This document shows positions 23,892 through 32,981 of a stretch of DNA of 52,926 bases, piece after piece. The notes under the pieces are model-generated. The model had not been told where the DNA came from and did not search any database. It saw only the letters and a program-made list of their open reading frames with translations. Source of the DNA: CAZDUS01 sp964609375 (GTDB lineage: Bacteria; Verrucomicrobiota; Kiritimatiellia; CAIKKV01; CAITUY01); NCBI GenBank assembly GCA_964609375.1, contig CAZSSA010000007.1, positions 1-52,926 on the forward strand. Reading direction: 5' to 3'. Each line of letters opens with the position of its first letter. Position 1 is the first letter of the stretch. Made by a program: the position numbers and the translations under genes.

Positions 23892-24626
23892 TTACCCCTT
23901 CCTCCACCATGCCAGAAACTCCACATTCCCGGCAGGCCCCTTTAACGGCGACTCGCAAACTCCAAGGCAATCCAGCTTCAATGTCCCTGTTCCAAACTCA
24001 CGGATCCGCCGCACCACCTCATCACGCGCCGCCGGATCACGAACCACGCCGCCCTTTTTCACCTGCTCCCGCCCGGCTTCGAATTGCGGTTTAATCAGCG
24101 TCACCAACTCTCCACCCGGCTCGATCAGCGTTGTAACAGGGGGCATAATCAGCGTCAAGGAGATGAACGACACATCCACCGAGGCAAACCGGAAAGGCTC
24201 TGGAATATCCTTGGCGGAAAGATACCGGGCATTAAGCCCTTCCTTCACCACAACACGCGGATCCTTCCGCAACCGCCAATCCAACTGGCCATTCCCAACA
24301 TCGATCGCATACACCTTGGCCGCGCCATGCTGCAACAGGCAATCCGTAAATCCACCCGTCGAGGCCCCGATATCCGCACACACCATTCCATCCACACTGA
24401 AACCGAATGCCTGAAACGCCGCCTCCAGCTTCCCGCCACCACGCCCCACAAACGGCTCCGGAGCCTCCACCGTGATGACCGCCTGGGCGTCAATCTCACG
24501 CCCCGGCTTATCCGCCACATTCTCCGCAACACGGACAACCCCGGCCAGGATCAGGCGCTGCGCCTTCTCCCGGCTTTCCGCCAAACCGCGTTCCACAAGT
24601 AACACATCAAGCCGTTGTTTCGCCAT
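23892..24626 (-). CDS. tlyA: TlyA-family rRNA 2'-O-methyltransferase (hemolysin A homologue)
   Basis: TlyA-type enzymes 2'-O-methylate rRNA using S-adenosylmethionine. The roughly 244-residue product has an N-terminal S4 RNA-binding domain (RLDVLLVERGLAESREKAQ) and an FtsJ-like methyltransferase domain with VCADIGASTGGFTDCLLQ and ASVDVSFISLTLIMP. The ATG at 24626 is chosen for the canonical N-terminus; one more ATG lies 15 bp upstream. It is followed by nadK across a short repeat tract, a pairing seen in many bacteria. Confidence 0.94.
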   Translation of the reverse strand: MAKQRLDVLLVERGLAESREKAQRLILAGVVRVAENVADKPGREIDAQAVITVEAPEPFVGRGGGKLEAAFQAFGFSVDGMVCADIGASTGGFTDCLLQHGAAKVYAIDVGNGQLDWRLRKDPRVVVKEGLNARYLSAKDIPEPFRFASVDVSFISLTLIMPPVTTLIEPGGELVTLIKPQFEAGREQVKKGGVVRDPAARDEVVRRIREFGTGTLKLDCLGVCESPLKGPAGNVEFLAWWRKG

Positions 24627-24822
24627 TGGACAATAAACCATTCATGATCACCCGCCTCATCTTTCGAGAATAATCCGCCACCCGCGGGAATCAAGCTTTG
24701 ATTCCTCATAAAATCAATCGTTTCAAACCACCAATGCCGCTCAACCACTCCTCTCCCCTACCCGCCCGGATGTTCCATACCCACTTCATTTCCGTTTTTT
24801 CTGACGCACTTTCAGCAAAACC

Positions 24823-24851
24823 CTGATAGACGAATGCAACTGTTTTATACT
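24823..24851 (+). promoter_or_regulatory. Candidate promoter of the double-receiver gene
   Basis: CTGATA (24823-24828) is followed after 17 bp by TATACT (24846-24851), matching the consensus at four and five of six positions. The predicted start of transcription, about 24858, is only some 8 nt before the ATG at 24866, and no Shine-Dalgarno is visible. The mRNA would be nearly leaderless. The remaining bases 24627-24822 hold nothing else I can support beyond weak heptamer-like traces next to tlyA. Confidence 0.4.
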
Positions 24852-24865
24852 AACTAGCCGCCTAT

Positions 24866-25648
24866 ATGAGCACGACGACATCTACACCGTCAATTCTCCT
24901 CGTCGACGATGATCCTGCCGTCCGATTGATTGTGGGCGACCACCTGAGAGCAGAAGGGTACACGGTCATCAACGCCGCTTCAGGCGAGGAAGCCTTCAAC
25001 GCTCTCGCCCTCCATGTCGTGGACCTGGTGGTTCTCGACATCTCAATGGCCGGCATTGGCGGTATTGGCTTTATGAAAAAAGCCTCCCTCCACCCGGACT
25101 ACAAGAACATCCCTGTATTGATTTTCACCGCTCGCGAAAACATGAAGGATTTCTTTGCCGACACGGGCGCGGCAGGATTCGTCCCCAAAACCGCCGTTCC
25201 GGAACTTCTGACATCAACGATCAGGGACATCATGAAGAAGCACCATTGCACGGCAAACAGAAAGAAACCGAACGACCTGTTGCACAAGCTTCTGATCGTC
25301 GAGGATGACGAATCCGTGCGCCATCATTTGGTGCGGCTTTTCAAAACACACGGCATGGACCCGCACCCCGTGGCCGATCCAGGGCATGTCATCGAAGCAG
25401 CCACCACCCACAATCCGCATGTCATTCTCCTGAAATACCTGCTTCCCATGGTCAACGGGCCATCCATCGCCCGTTTGCTCGGCAGCACCGTCTCCACTCG
25501 CTCGATCCCCGTCATCCTCTACGACGACAGCGGCATTCACCACCACATGGATACGCCCCTGTTTAATGTGGCGCACTTCATTCCAGATCCGAATGACAAC
25601 GCCTTTATCAGAACGGTCAGGCGGGTTCTCGTTCCGGATCAACTATAA
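24866..25648 (+). CDS. Tandem-receiver response regulator with a degenerate second receiver
   Basis: The 260-residue protein consists of two CheY-like receiver domains and no output domain. Receiver 1 (about 8-125) is complete: acidic D14-D16, phospho-acceptor D58 in VVLDISM, T88 and K108. Receiver 2 (about 140-258) keeps the acidic pocket E146-D148, but the acceptor position is K190 in VILLKYLLP. D220 and D241 stand where Thr/Ser and Lys are expected, so it cannot be phosphorylated in the usual way. No histidine kinase is adjacent. It may work by protein contact. Its 3' end overlaps the 3' end of ftsW by 6 bp. Confidence 0.9.
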   Translation: MSTTTSTPSILLVDDDPAVRLIVGDHLRAEGYTVINAASGEEAFNALALHVVDLVVLDISMAGIGGIGFMKKASLHPDYKNIPVLIFTARENMKDFFADTGAAGFVPKTAVPELLTSTIRDIMKKHHCTANRKKPNDLLHKLLIVEDDESVRHHLVRLFKTHGMDPHPVADPGHVIEAATTHNPHVILLKYLLPMVNGPSIARLLGSTVSTRSIPVILYDDSGIHHHMDTPLFNVAHFIPDPNDNAFIRTVRRVLVPDQL

Positions 25649-26776
25649 CCAGCGGGCTCGATCACGAGCGCCGACCGGCGTTTTGTCGGTATCCCAAATG
25701 CCCTGCCGCGCAATGTTAATCAACACGCCAATATGAATCATCGAGATCACAAGGCTCGATCCCCCATAACTGATAAACGGCAATGGCAACCCTTTTGTCG
25801 GCAGACAACCTGTGACGACCCCAATATTGATCATCGCCTGAACCGTAATCATCAAGGTCAACCCCAACCCCAGCAACCGTCCAAAGGGATCCCGCGCCCG
25901 CAGGCTGATCAACAGGCCACAAACAAACAACGAAGCAAAAAGCACAACCACGGTAATCGTGGCAATCAACCCGAGTTCCTCTCCAATAATGGCCAAAATA
26001 AAGTCCGTGTGCGCCTCGGGAAGATAATAGTGCTTCTGAATGCTCTCCCCCAGGCCCACCCCCCAGAATCCTCCCAGCGTAAAGGCGTCTTCGGATTGCC
26101 CCAGTTGGTACGCCGCCGCCGGAAACTTATCCGGCATGATAAAGGCAAGGATTCGCCCCCTCCGGTTGTCGTCGAAGAGGACCGCCACTGAAAGACCGCA
26201 GAATCCAAGCAAACCGCCAAGGCCCAGCCAACCCGGTGGACTTCCCCCTAAAAACAGCAGGAGGCCGCCAACACTGGCCAACAGGATCGTCGTCCCGAAA
26301 TCAGGCTCCAGGAACACCAACCCCAGCATCGCACCCAGCATAATGCACGGCTTGAGAACACCATCCTTGAACGTCCCGATTCTCTGCCCCACCTGCGTAA
26401 TCCAGGCGCCAAGCGCAACAACCACGGCAAACTTGGCAAACTCAGATGGCTGAAGACTGATCGTCCCCACCTTAAGCCACCGGCGGCTACCGCCAATTTT
26501 AGCCCCAATGTGCGGGACAAGCACCAAGACCAGCAGCAGCACAGCAAAGACCGCTACGGGAATCCAATACTTCTGCCATCGGTGGTAATCCACAGAGGCC
26601 GCCACAACCCCCGCCGACACCGCCGCCGCCAGAAATACTAACTGACGACGAAGAAAGAAGTTGGGATCCTTGTGAACATCGTCTCCTTTAACGGAACTGG
26701 CGCTGGCCAACATAATGATGCCCAGCGCCAGAAGCAAAAGGACGATGCCCACTAAAATGCTGGGCGTCTTCCACAT
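25643..26776 (-). CDS. ftsW: FtsW, SEDS-family peptidoglycan glycosyltransferase
   Basis: FtsW polymerises septal glycan together with the FtsI transpeptidase. The 377-residue protein is made of about ten membrane helices. Signature stretches include GSRRWLKVG, LLEPDFGTT-like FLEPDFGTTILLASVG, and the C-terminal GLPLPFISYGGSSL, which marks SEDS proteins. RodA is the alternative, but the place at the end of the mraZ-to-murD cluster points to FtsW. Its start overlaps the LysM gene stop by 1 bp. murG, murC and the ftsQAZ genes that often follow are absent. Confidence 0.94.
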   Translation of the reverse strand: MWKTPSILVGIVLLLLALGIIMLASASSVKGDDVHKDPNFFLRRQLVFLAAAVSAGVVAASVDYHRWQKYWIPVAVFAVLLLVLVLVPHIGAKIGGSRRWLKVGTISLQPSEFAKFAVVVALGAWITQVGQRIGTFKDGVLKPCIMLGAMLGLVFLEPDFGTTILLASVGGLLLFLGGSPPGWLGLGGLLGFCGLSVAVLFDDNRRGRILAFIMPDKFPAAAYQLGQSEDAFTLGGFWGVGLGESIQKHYYLPEAHTDFILAIIGEELGLIATITVVVLFASLFVCGLLISLRARDPFGRLLGLGLTLMITVQAMINIGVVTGCLPTKGLPLPFISYGGSSLVISMIHIGVLINIARQGIWDTDKTPVGARDRARWL

Positions 26777-27621
26777 TATTCAACCGGTGGCGGAATCTTG
26801 AGCGTCTGGCCAGCCTTCACGTCAGGCGAGGCCAGATTGTTCAAACTGATCAGCTCTTCAACCCGGACACCATAGATCATCGCTATGGCATCCAACTGCT
26901 GATTCGGCTCAACCACATGCAGGAGTTCACCAGGCTTGGCTTCCAACACCGCAGCATTAGCCGCGACCGCCGGGGCTTCCGCCATCGCCGGAGCTTCACC
27001 CGCAGGCACGCCTTCCCCCGCCGGAGCCACAGCCTCGCCACCCTTCGGCAACGCCAGCTTCTGCCCGACGCGCAACGCATCACTCGTCAGGTTGTTGAGC
27101 TGCTTGATCGCCTTGGATGTCGTCCCGTTCTTAACCGCAATGTGACCCAGCGTATCACCAGACTTGACCACATACTCGCCCGCACCAGCCACCACAGGGG
27201 CCGATTTCTTCACCGCCTTCACCACGCTCACCTTGCGAGGTTTGCGAACCGGCTCCTTGGCATTCAGGTCAACATAACCGGGAAGCGTCAGCTTGGCCCC
27301 GACAACAACCTTGTTCGGATTGCTGATCTTGTTCATCTTGATGATGTCACGCGTGGACACATTGAACCGCTGCGCGATAAGCGACAGACTGTCACCCGCC
27401 TTGACCGTGTACACTTTCTTCGGAACTTCAACAGGGGGCAATTCCACTTTCGGGGGCTCCACCACTGGCGGCAGAACAGGCGCCTCGGTCACGGGCGGCA
27501 TGACCATCGGCGGCTCGGTCGGCGCCGCCGGACGCGTCGTCCCGCAACCTTGAATTAACAACGAACCCACAACCACCACATGCAACACCGCTATCAAACT
27601 AATTGCCCACGCCTTTTTCAC
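26776..27621 (-). CDS. LysM-domain lipoprotein in the dcw cluster
   Basis: The 281-residue protein has a lipoprotein-type signal ending LLIQGC (Cys at about 26), a proline- and valine-rich linker, then three LysM peptidoglycan-binding repeats. The first starts KVYTVKAGDSLSLIAQRFNV, the second GEYVVKSGDTLGHIAVKNGT, and the third is more divergent (LLHVVEPNQQLDAIAMIYG). No catalytic peptidase or hydrolase domain is seen. It overlaps murD by 4 bp and ftsW by 1 bp, so it is co-translated with cell-wall genes and probably anchors the outer or inner membrane to the wall at the division site; that role is inference. Confidence 0.9.
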   Translation of the reverse strand: MKKAWAISLIAVLHVVVVGSLLIQGCGTTRPAAPTEPPMVMPPVTEAPVLPPVVEPPKVELPPVEVPKKVYTVKAGDSLSLIAQRFNVSTRDIIKMNKISNPNKVVVGAKLTLPGYVDLNAKEPVRKPRKVSVVKAVKKSAPVVAGAGEYVVKSGDTLGHIAVKNGTTSKAIKQLNNLTSDALRVGQKLALPKGGEAVAPAGEGVPAGEAPAMAEAPAVAANAAVLEAKPGELLHVVEPNQQLDAIAMIYGVRVEELISLNNLASPDVKAGQTLKIPPPVE

Positions 27622-28979
27622 TTCAACTCTCCTTTTTTAATCTGCAACACCATCTCAATAAACTGTTCGCCTCTATCCTCAAAACTTCTAAACTGGTCAA
27701 AACTCGCGCAACCGGGGGATAGCAAAATAATCTCTCCTGCCTTTGCATCCTTCCAAGCATGACTCACGGCCTCCCTCAACCCCTGACAAACCGTACACGG
27801 CACGGCATCCTGCCACGCCTCAGCCATTTCGCGTGAATATTTGCCGATAACATAGACCCCGCTAACCCGCTTGACGAGTATTTTTTTTATCCCCTCAAGA
27901 TCTTTTTCTTTCAATAGTCCGCCGGCAATCAAACGCACCGGGGCACTCCCCATTCGCAACGCCGCCGCCATGGCCGCCAGATTGGTCGATTTGCTGTCGT
28001 TGATAAAAACCACATCCCGGATAATCGCGACCGTTTGCATGCGGTGCGGAAGCCGTTCAAACACACGCGCCGCCTGCGCCACGCATTGCGGATCAACTCC
28101 GCACCCCCGCATGGCCGCCACACACGCTGCCGCCGTCATCCCCATCACCTCATTGTCAAACGCCGTTCCGCCAATATCCACCGGCGCCACCAGCCCGACT
28201 CCTTCGATACCCCCATTCACATATCGGAAGTCCGCCTCGTCCACCAATCCAAACGTACTCCGGCCACAGGCCGCCGGAATCGCCTCCTTAAGCGCCCTCA
28301 TCTCGTCCACCGGCGCCACCGCCGTCTGGCCGACCCCCATGCGCCGGAAAAGCCTCAGCTTCATCGCCCGGTATTCCTCCATCGTTCCATGCCGGTCCAG
28401 ATGGTTGGGATTGATGTTCAGAAGAATGGCAACATCGGGGGCAAAACGATCAGCGGTCTCAAGTTGAAACGAACTGACCTCGGCCACAATCCACTCAGGG
28501 GCAGGCTTCGCTAACGCCAACGCACTGAGCGGTATTCCAAAATTGGCGCCCGCCTCTGCCGTCAACCCGGCACAGCGCAGCGCCTCACGACAAAGTTTAA
28601 CCAGCGTGCTCTTGCCATTGGACCCCGTCACCGCCAGCACACGGCACGGTAGGTGCCGCCACCCCAGCTCCAGCTCCGAAATCACAGGAATCCCGCGCTG
28701 CCGGCATTCCTGCACCCAGGGGGCGCTCGACGAAACACCGGGGCTTAAGACACACAGCTCAAACACACCCGCGGGCAATTCCGTTGCACCCGTACAGACC
28801 TCTGCGCCTTCCCCTCGCAACGCCACAGCCCGGCGTTCGATCTCGCCGGTCTTACCGGCATCCACAAGCACCACCCGCGCCCCCTGCCGCACCAGCAAAC
28901 GGGCCGCCGCTTCTCCGCTCGACCCTAATCCGATCACAAGCGCTGTCTTCACCTTCACGGGTTTGCAATGTCCTGTCAT
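27618..28979 (-). CDS. murD: UDP-N-acetylmuramoylalanine-D-glutamate ligase MurD
   Basis: MurD adds D-glutamate to UDP-MurNAc-L-Ala in the cytoplasm. The 453-residue ATP-dependent ligase has an N-terminal Rossmann part (LVIGLGSSGEAAARLLVRQG), the P-loop AVTGSNGKSTLVKL, the LNINPNHLDRHGTMEEY segment and the C-terminal FINDSKSTNLAAM motif that identifies MurD. It starts 5 bp after mraY and overlaps the LysM lipoprotein gene by 4 bp. Confidence 0.96.
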   Translation of the reverse strand: MTGHCKPVKVKTALVIGLGSSGEAAARLLVRQGARVVLVDAGKTGEIERRAVALRGEGAEVCTGATELPAGVFELCVLSPGVSSSAPWVQECRQRGIPVISELELGWRHLPCRVLAVTGSNGKSTLVKLCREALRCAGLTAEAGANFGIPLSALALAKPAPEWIVAEVSSFQLETADRFAPDVAILLNINPNHLDRHGTMEEYRAMKLRLFRRMGVGQTAVAPVDEMRALKEAIPAACGRSTFGLVDEADFRYVNGGIEGVGLVAPVDIGGTAFDNEVMGMTAAACVAAMRGCGVDPQCVAQAARVFERLPHRMQTVAIIRDVVFINDSKSTNLAAMAAALRMGSAPVRLIAGGLLKEKDLEGIKKILVKRVSGVYVIGKYSREMAEAWQDAVPCTVCQGLREAVSHAWKDAKAGEIILLSPGCASFDQFRSFEDRGEQFIEMVLQIKKGELK

Positions 28980-28984
28980 AACGC

Positions 28985-30085
28985 CTACCGGATCTTCAGT
29001 GTGGCCATCCCCATCAACGCAAACAGAATGGAAAGAATCCAGAACCGGATCGTCACCTGCGTCTCACTCCACTTGCGAAGTTCAAAGTGGTGATGAATCG
29101 GCGCCATCGCAAAAATCCGCTTCCCTCGCAATTTAAACGAAGCCACCTGCAGGATGACACTCACAGCCTCCATGACAAAAACGCCGCCAATCAGCACCAG
29201 CAGAATCTCCTGCTTGATCAACACCGCCACCATCGCCATGGCGCCTCCCAACGCCAGACTACCCGTATCCCCCATGAACATCTGGGCCGGATGGCAATTA
29301 TACCAGAGGAATCCAAGACTGCCGCCCAGCAGACACCCGCAGAAAACCGCCAACTCACCGCTGCCCGGCATATACGGCACGAATAAATACTCGGCAAAAG
29401 CCCGATGCCCCGTCACATACGACAACACCAGATACGCCAGCGCCACCGAACTCGTGCACCCTATCGCCAACCCATCCAGCCCGTCGGTCAGGTTCACCGC
29501 ATTGCTGGCTCCCACCAGAACCACCGCCACAAACACCATCGTCAGGAGTATTCCCATGTCCCTGATCACGGGATCCTTGAAAAAGGGCACCATCAGTTGG
29601 CGTACCGTCACACTGGTTTCGGGCAGGATCAGCAGTACACCACCCATGAGCAATGCCCATAGCAATTGAAGCAACGACTTGGAGCGCGCACTGATACCCT
29701 TGGCGTTCTTCCCCTTAAGCTTGGCATAGTCATCCATGAATCCTATCCAACCCATAAAGAGAAACGTTGCCAGCGTCAGCAGGATTTGAATGTTGGTCGG
29801 TATCGCCCACAACAACGTGGCAACCGTCACCGACCCGATGATCAAAATCCCGCCCATCGTGGGAGTGCCTTCTTTTTTGCCATGTAACGCATGGAGCGGC
29901 GGAGCCTCTTCCTTGCGGATATATTGCTTAACATCCATCCGCTTTAATTGTCGAATCACCCACGGGCCAATAAAGACGCTGATTAAAAAGGCGGTCGCCG
30001 CGCCGGCCAGCGCCCGGAAGGTAATGTATCGGAATACCCGTAACTCGGATGCCCATCCGCCGAAAAGATGAAGATAATAAAACAT
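28985..30085 (-). CDS. mraY: Phospho-N-acetylmuramoyl-pentapeptide transferase MraY
   Basis: MraY makes lipid I on the cytoplasmic face of the inner membrane. The protein has about ten membrane helices. Motifs include GTPTMGGILI, the Mg-binding GFMDDYAKLKGKN, NAVNLTDGLDGLA and MAPIHHHFE. The ATG at 30085 with GGAG 6 bp upstream gives the usual start (MFYYLHLFGGW). A GTG at 30097 would add four residues. It lies between murF and murD. Confidence 0.97.
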   Translation of the reverse strand: MFYYLHLFGGWASELRVFRYITFRALAGAATAFLISVFIGPWVIRQLKRMDVKQYIRKEEAPPLHALHGKKEGTPTMGGILIIGSVTVATLLWAIPTNIQILLTLATFLFMGWIGFMDDYAKLKGKNAKGISARSKSLLQLLWALLMGGVLLILPETSVTVRQLMVPFFKDPVIRDMGILLTMVFVAVVLVGASNAVNLTDGLDGLAIGCTSSVALAYLVLSYVTGHRAFAEYLFVPYMPGSGELAVFCGCLLGGSLGFLWYNCHPAQMFMGDTGSLALGGAMAMVAVLIKQEILLVLIGGVFVMEAVSVILQVASFKLRGKRIFAMAPIHHHFELRKWSETQVTIRFWILSILFALMGMATLKIR

Positions 30086-30115
30086 GATCCGCTCCACTGA
30101 TGCCTTCCGGCATCG

Positions 30116-31522
30116 TCACCGCCGTTTACCTAACTCTGCCTGAAGTCTTTCCACCGCCGCCTCCAGATGCATGCCACGCGACGCCTTGAACAGCACGGCA
30201 TCACCGGGCTTGAGTTCTGCCGCCAACAAGTCCGCCGCCGCGTCGGCCGCTGGGCACCGGAACACCCGTCCTGAATCCATCCCCGCCGCCACCGCTCCAT
30301 CCGCGAGGCATCCGCCAAGCCTCCCCACCGCCACCAATCCCTGCCAGTCCCCGAATCCCATCCATTGGCCAAGGCCTTCGTGTTCCGCCACTTCGCCCAC
30401 CCCCAACTCGCGCATGTCGCCCAACACCAGCCAACGCCTGCCGCGCACTGCCGTGTCCGCAAAAGTCCGGATCGCCGCCCGCATGCTCATGGGATTGGCA
30501 TTGTAGGCATCATTGATCAGCGTAATGCCACCCGCCTCTATCCGCTGCCATCGCATCGGAGGCGACTGATATTGCTCAAGCGCCGTGGCAATGGACTCCC
30601 ATGCCACTCCAGAACCCCGCGCCACGGCCATCCCCAACAACGCATTATGCAGATTGTGCAGGCCGGGCACCGGCATCCGGAATTCAAAGGTCTCGCCCGA
30701 ACCACGCTCCAACACCGTGTTCAACCCCGTCTTGACGTTCATAGCCGTCAACGCATAATCCGCCTCTCCCTTCAGCGACACGCTCACTACCGGACAGGGC
30801 GCCATCCCCCTCAGTAAACCGTAGTGCGGCTCATCAGTGCTGACCACCGCTTTCCCGTCGCACGGCAGACGGGCCAACAAGAGGCCCTTCTCTCGCGCAA
30901 TCGCCTCCACCGAATGGAAGAACTCCAAGTGCACAGGACCCACATTGGTTATCACTCCCCAATCCGGACAGGCAATGTTGCACAACGGGGTCATTTCACC
31001 GGGATGACTGATTCCCAGTTCAATAACGCCCATCCTGGAGTCCTCCGGCATTTGCAGAAGACTCAGCGGAAGTCCAATATCATTATTCCAATTCCCCTTG
31101 GTGCGAGCCGTTGGATATGTGGTGGCCAGCATGCCGGCGATCATCTCCTTGGCTGTGGTCTTTCCAACACTGCCGGTAACACCAATGATCCGCAGCCCCA
31201 GCCGACGGCGATATCCGGCAGCCATGCTCCCCAACGCCTTTACCGTATTCTCCACCACAAGACATGGCAACGACGCCCCCACCCTGCTCATCCGGTCCCG
31301 CGACACCAGAGCCGCCACAGCACCCCGTGCCGCCGCCTCTCCCAGTAAATCATGCCCATCCACCCGGGAACCGGGTATGGCTACAAATAAGTCACCCGGA
31401 TTAACCTGCCGCGTGTCATGGACAATTCCGGTAACCCGTGTCGGCTTACCCATCATCCACTGGCCACCACTCCAGGCGGCCAACTCGGCTGGAAGAAATG
31501 TCGGCATCCACTTACCCTGCAT
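30116..31522 (-). CDS. murF: UDP-N-acetylmuramoyl-tripeptide--D-alanyl-D-alanine ligase MurF
   Basis: MurF adds D-Ala-D-Ala to complete the muramyl pentapeptide. The 468-residue ligase has the N-terminal substrate domain (DTRQVNPGDLFVAIPG), P-loop GVTGSVGKTTAKEMI, the INDAYNANPMSMRAAI motif typical of MurF and the C-terminal LFKASRGMHLE. It overlaps the end of murE by 11 bp; an internal ATG five codons later is an alternative start. Confidence 0.96.
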   Translation of the reverse strand: MQGKWMPTFLPAELAAWSGGQWMMGKPTRVTGIVHDTRQVNPGDLFVAIPGSRVDGHDLLGEAAARGAVAALVSRDRMSRVGASLPCLVVENTVKALGSMAAGYRRRLGLRIIGVTGSVGKTTAKEMIAGMLATTYPTARTKGNWNNDIGLPLSLLQMPEDSRMGVIELGISHPGEMTPLCNIACPDWGVITNVGPVHLEFFHSVEAIAREKGLLLARLPCDGKAVVSTDEPHYGLLRGMAPCPVVSVSLKGEADYALTAMNVKTGLNTVLERGSGETFEFRMPVPGLHNLHNALLGMAVARGSGVAWESIATALEQYQSPPMRWQRIEAGGITLINDAYNANPMSMRAAIRTFADTAVRGRRWLVLGDMRELGVGEVAEHEGLGQWMGFGDWQGLVAVGRLGGCLADGAVAAGMDSGRVFRCPAADAAADLLAAELKPGDAVLFKASRGMHLEAAVERLQAELGKRR

Positions 31523-32981
31523 CCCGTTTCAACAGCGCCCGCACCATTTGCCGGTCATCAAAGGGAACAATCGTATTGGCAAGCTCCTGCTTGCTCTCAT
31601 GGCCCTTCCCGGCAATAAGCACAACATCACCATCCCGCGCCAGGGACAATGCCGCATCAATGGCCTCCGCGCGCTCCTCGATAATCTCATACCGCCCGCC
31701 CTCCTCAAACCCCGCCCGGATCTGTTCAATGATCAGGCGCGGTTCCTCCCGCCGCGGATTATCGGAAGTCAGCACAGAGAGATCCGCCCTCCGGGAGGCC
31801 ACAGCCCCCATCAGGGGGCGCTTGCTCTGGTCACGGTTTCCACCACACCCGAAGACAACAATCAATCGCCCGCGGGTGAATGGACGGAGGGTTTCCAATA
31901 CATTCGCCAGCGCATCATCGGTATGGGCGTAATCCACAAACACACGGTACCCGCGCCCCGTGGGAATTTCTTCCAACCGCCCGGGGACCGCCTGGCAAGC
32001 CGCCATCGCCTTCAACACGGTCGCTTCGTCAATCCCCAGCGCCCGCCCGGCCACATACGAAGCCAACGCATTCTGCACATTGAAACGCCCCAGCAGATTC
32101 ACGCGGGCCTGGCACCCTCCCCACGGCCCCGTGATATGGAATGAACTTCCCTTGTCATCATAGTTAACACCCTCAGCCTTCACGGCCACTCCGCCCTGCA
32201 GGCCAAAGGTAAAGACATCGGCATGCAGGGCCGCTTCCTTGGCCAAGGCGCCACCCCGGGGATCATCGCCATTAATCACCGCCACGCTGCGCTTGCCACG
32301 CCCAAGCATTTGGAAAAGTTTCTGCTTGGCGGCAAAATAGGCATCCATCGTCTTATGATAATCAAGGTGATCCCGCGTCAGGTTCGTAAACACGGCCACA
32401 TCAAAATCAATCCCGGTCACCCGCTCTTGATCCAGGGCATGCGACGACACCTCCATCACCACACTTCCACAACCCGCCTTGATCATCTGCTCCAGAAGCC
32501 ATTGAAGTTCGTTGGACTCAGGGGTCGTGCGTCCCGCCGGAATCACCCGCCCTCCAACCTCATACTGAACCGTTCCGATCAGACCCGGTTTCTTGCCGGA
32601 CGCCTCCAGCATATCCCTGATCATGAAGGCCGTCGTGGTTTTCCCATTGGTTCCGGTTACCCCGGCCACCGTCATTCGCCCGCTCGGATGACCATAGAAG
32701 GCGTCCGAGGCCTCCGCCAATGCCCGCCGGGCATTCTCGACCTGAACATGGGTCGCCTCATGCAGCGCAAACCGTCCATGCTGTGAAATCACCACTCCCG
32801 CACCACGCCGCAACGCATCGTCCACAAATCCTGCCCCGTCCTGCTGCTCCCCGGCAATGGCTACAAAGAGGTAATCCTGGCGCACCTGGCGGGAATCACA
32901 AACCACCCCCGCCACTGGCCGGTCCGGACTTCCACGCACTCCCGTATGCGCCACGTGCCTGAGTAATGTTTCCAGTTTCAT
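31512..32981 (-). CDS. murE: UDP-MurNAc-L-Ala-D-Glu--meso-diaminopimelate ligase MurE
   Basis: MurE adds the third residue of the stem peptide. The 489-residue ligase has P-loop GVTGTNGKTTTAFMI, then VMEVSSHALDQ and FTNLTRDHLDYH. The specificity loop reads SDNPRREEP: the DNPR form marks diaminopimelate-adding enzymes, so the organism makes meso-DAP peptidoglycan. It overlaps ftsI by 4 bp and murF by 11 bp. Confidence 0.97.
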   Translation of the reverse strand: MKLETLLRHVAHTGVRGSPDRPVAGVVCDSRQVRQDYLFVAIAGEQQDGAGFVDDALRRGAGVVISQHGRFALHEATHVQVENARRALAEASDAFYGHPSGRMTVAGVTGTNGKTTTAFMIRDMLEASGKKPGLIGTVQYEVGGRVIPAGRTTPESNELQWLLEQMIKAGCGSVVMEVSSHALDQERVTGIDFDVAVFTNLTRDHLDYHKTMDAYFAAKQKLFQMLGRGKRSVAVINGDDPRGGALAKEAALHADVFTFGLQGGVAVKAEGVNYDDKGSSFHITGPWGGCQARVNLLGRFNVQNALASYVAGRALGIDEATVLKAMAACQAVPGRLEEIPTGRGYRVFVDYAHTDDALANVLETLRPFTRGRLIVVFGCGGNRDQSKRPLMGAVASRRADLSVLTSDNPRREEPRLIIEQIRAGFEEGGRYEIIEERAEAIDAALSLARDGDVVLIAGKGHESKQELANTIVPFDDRQMVRALLKRDAG

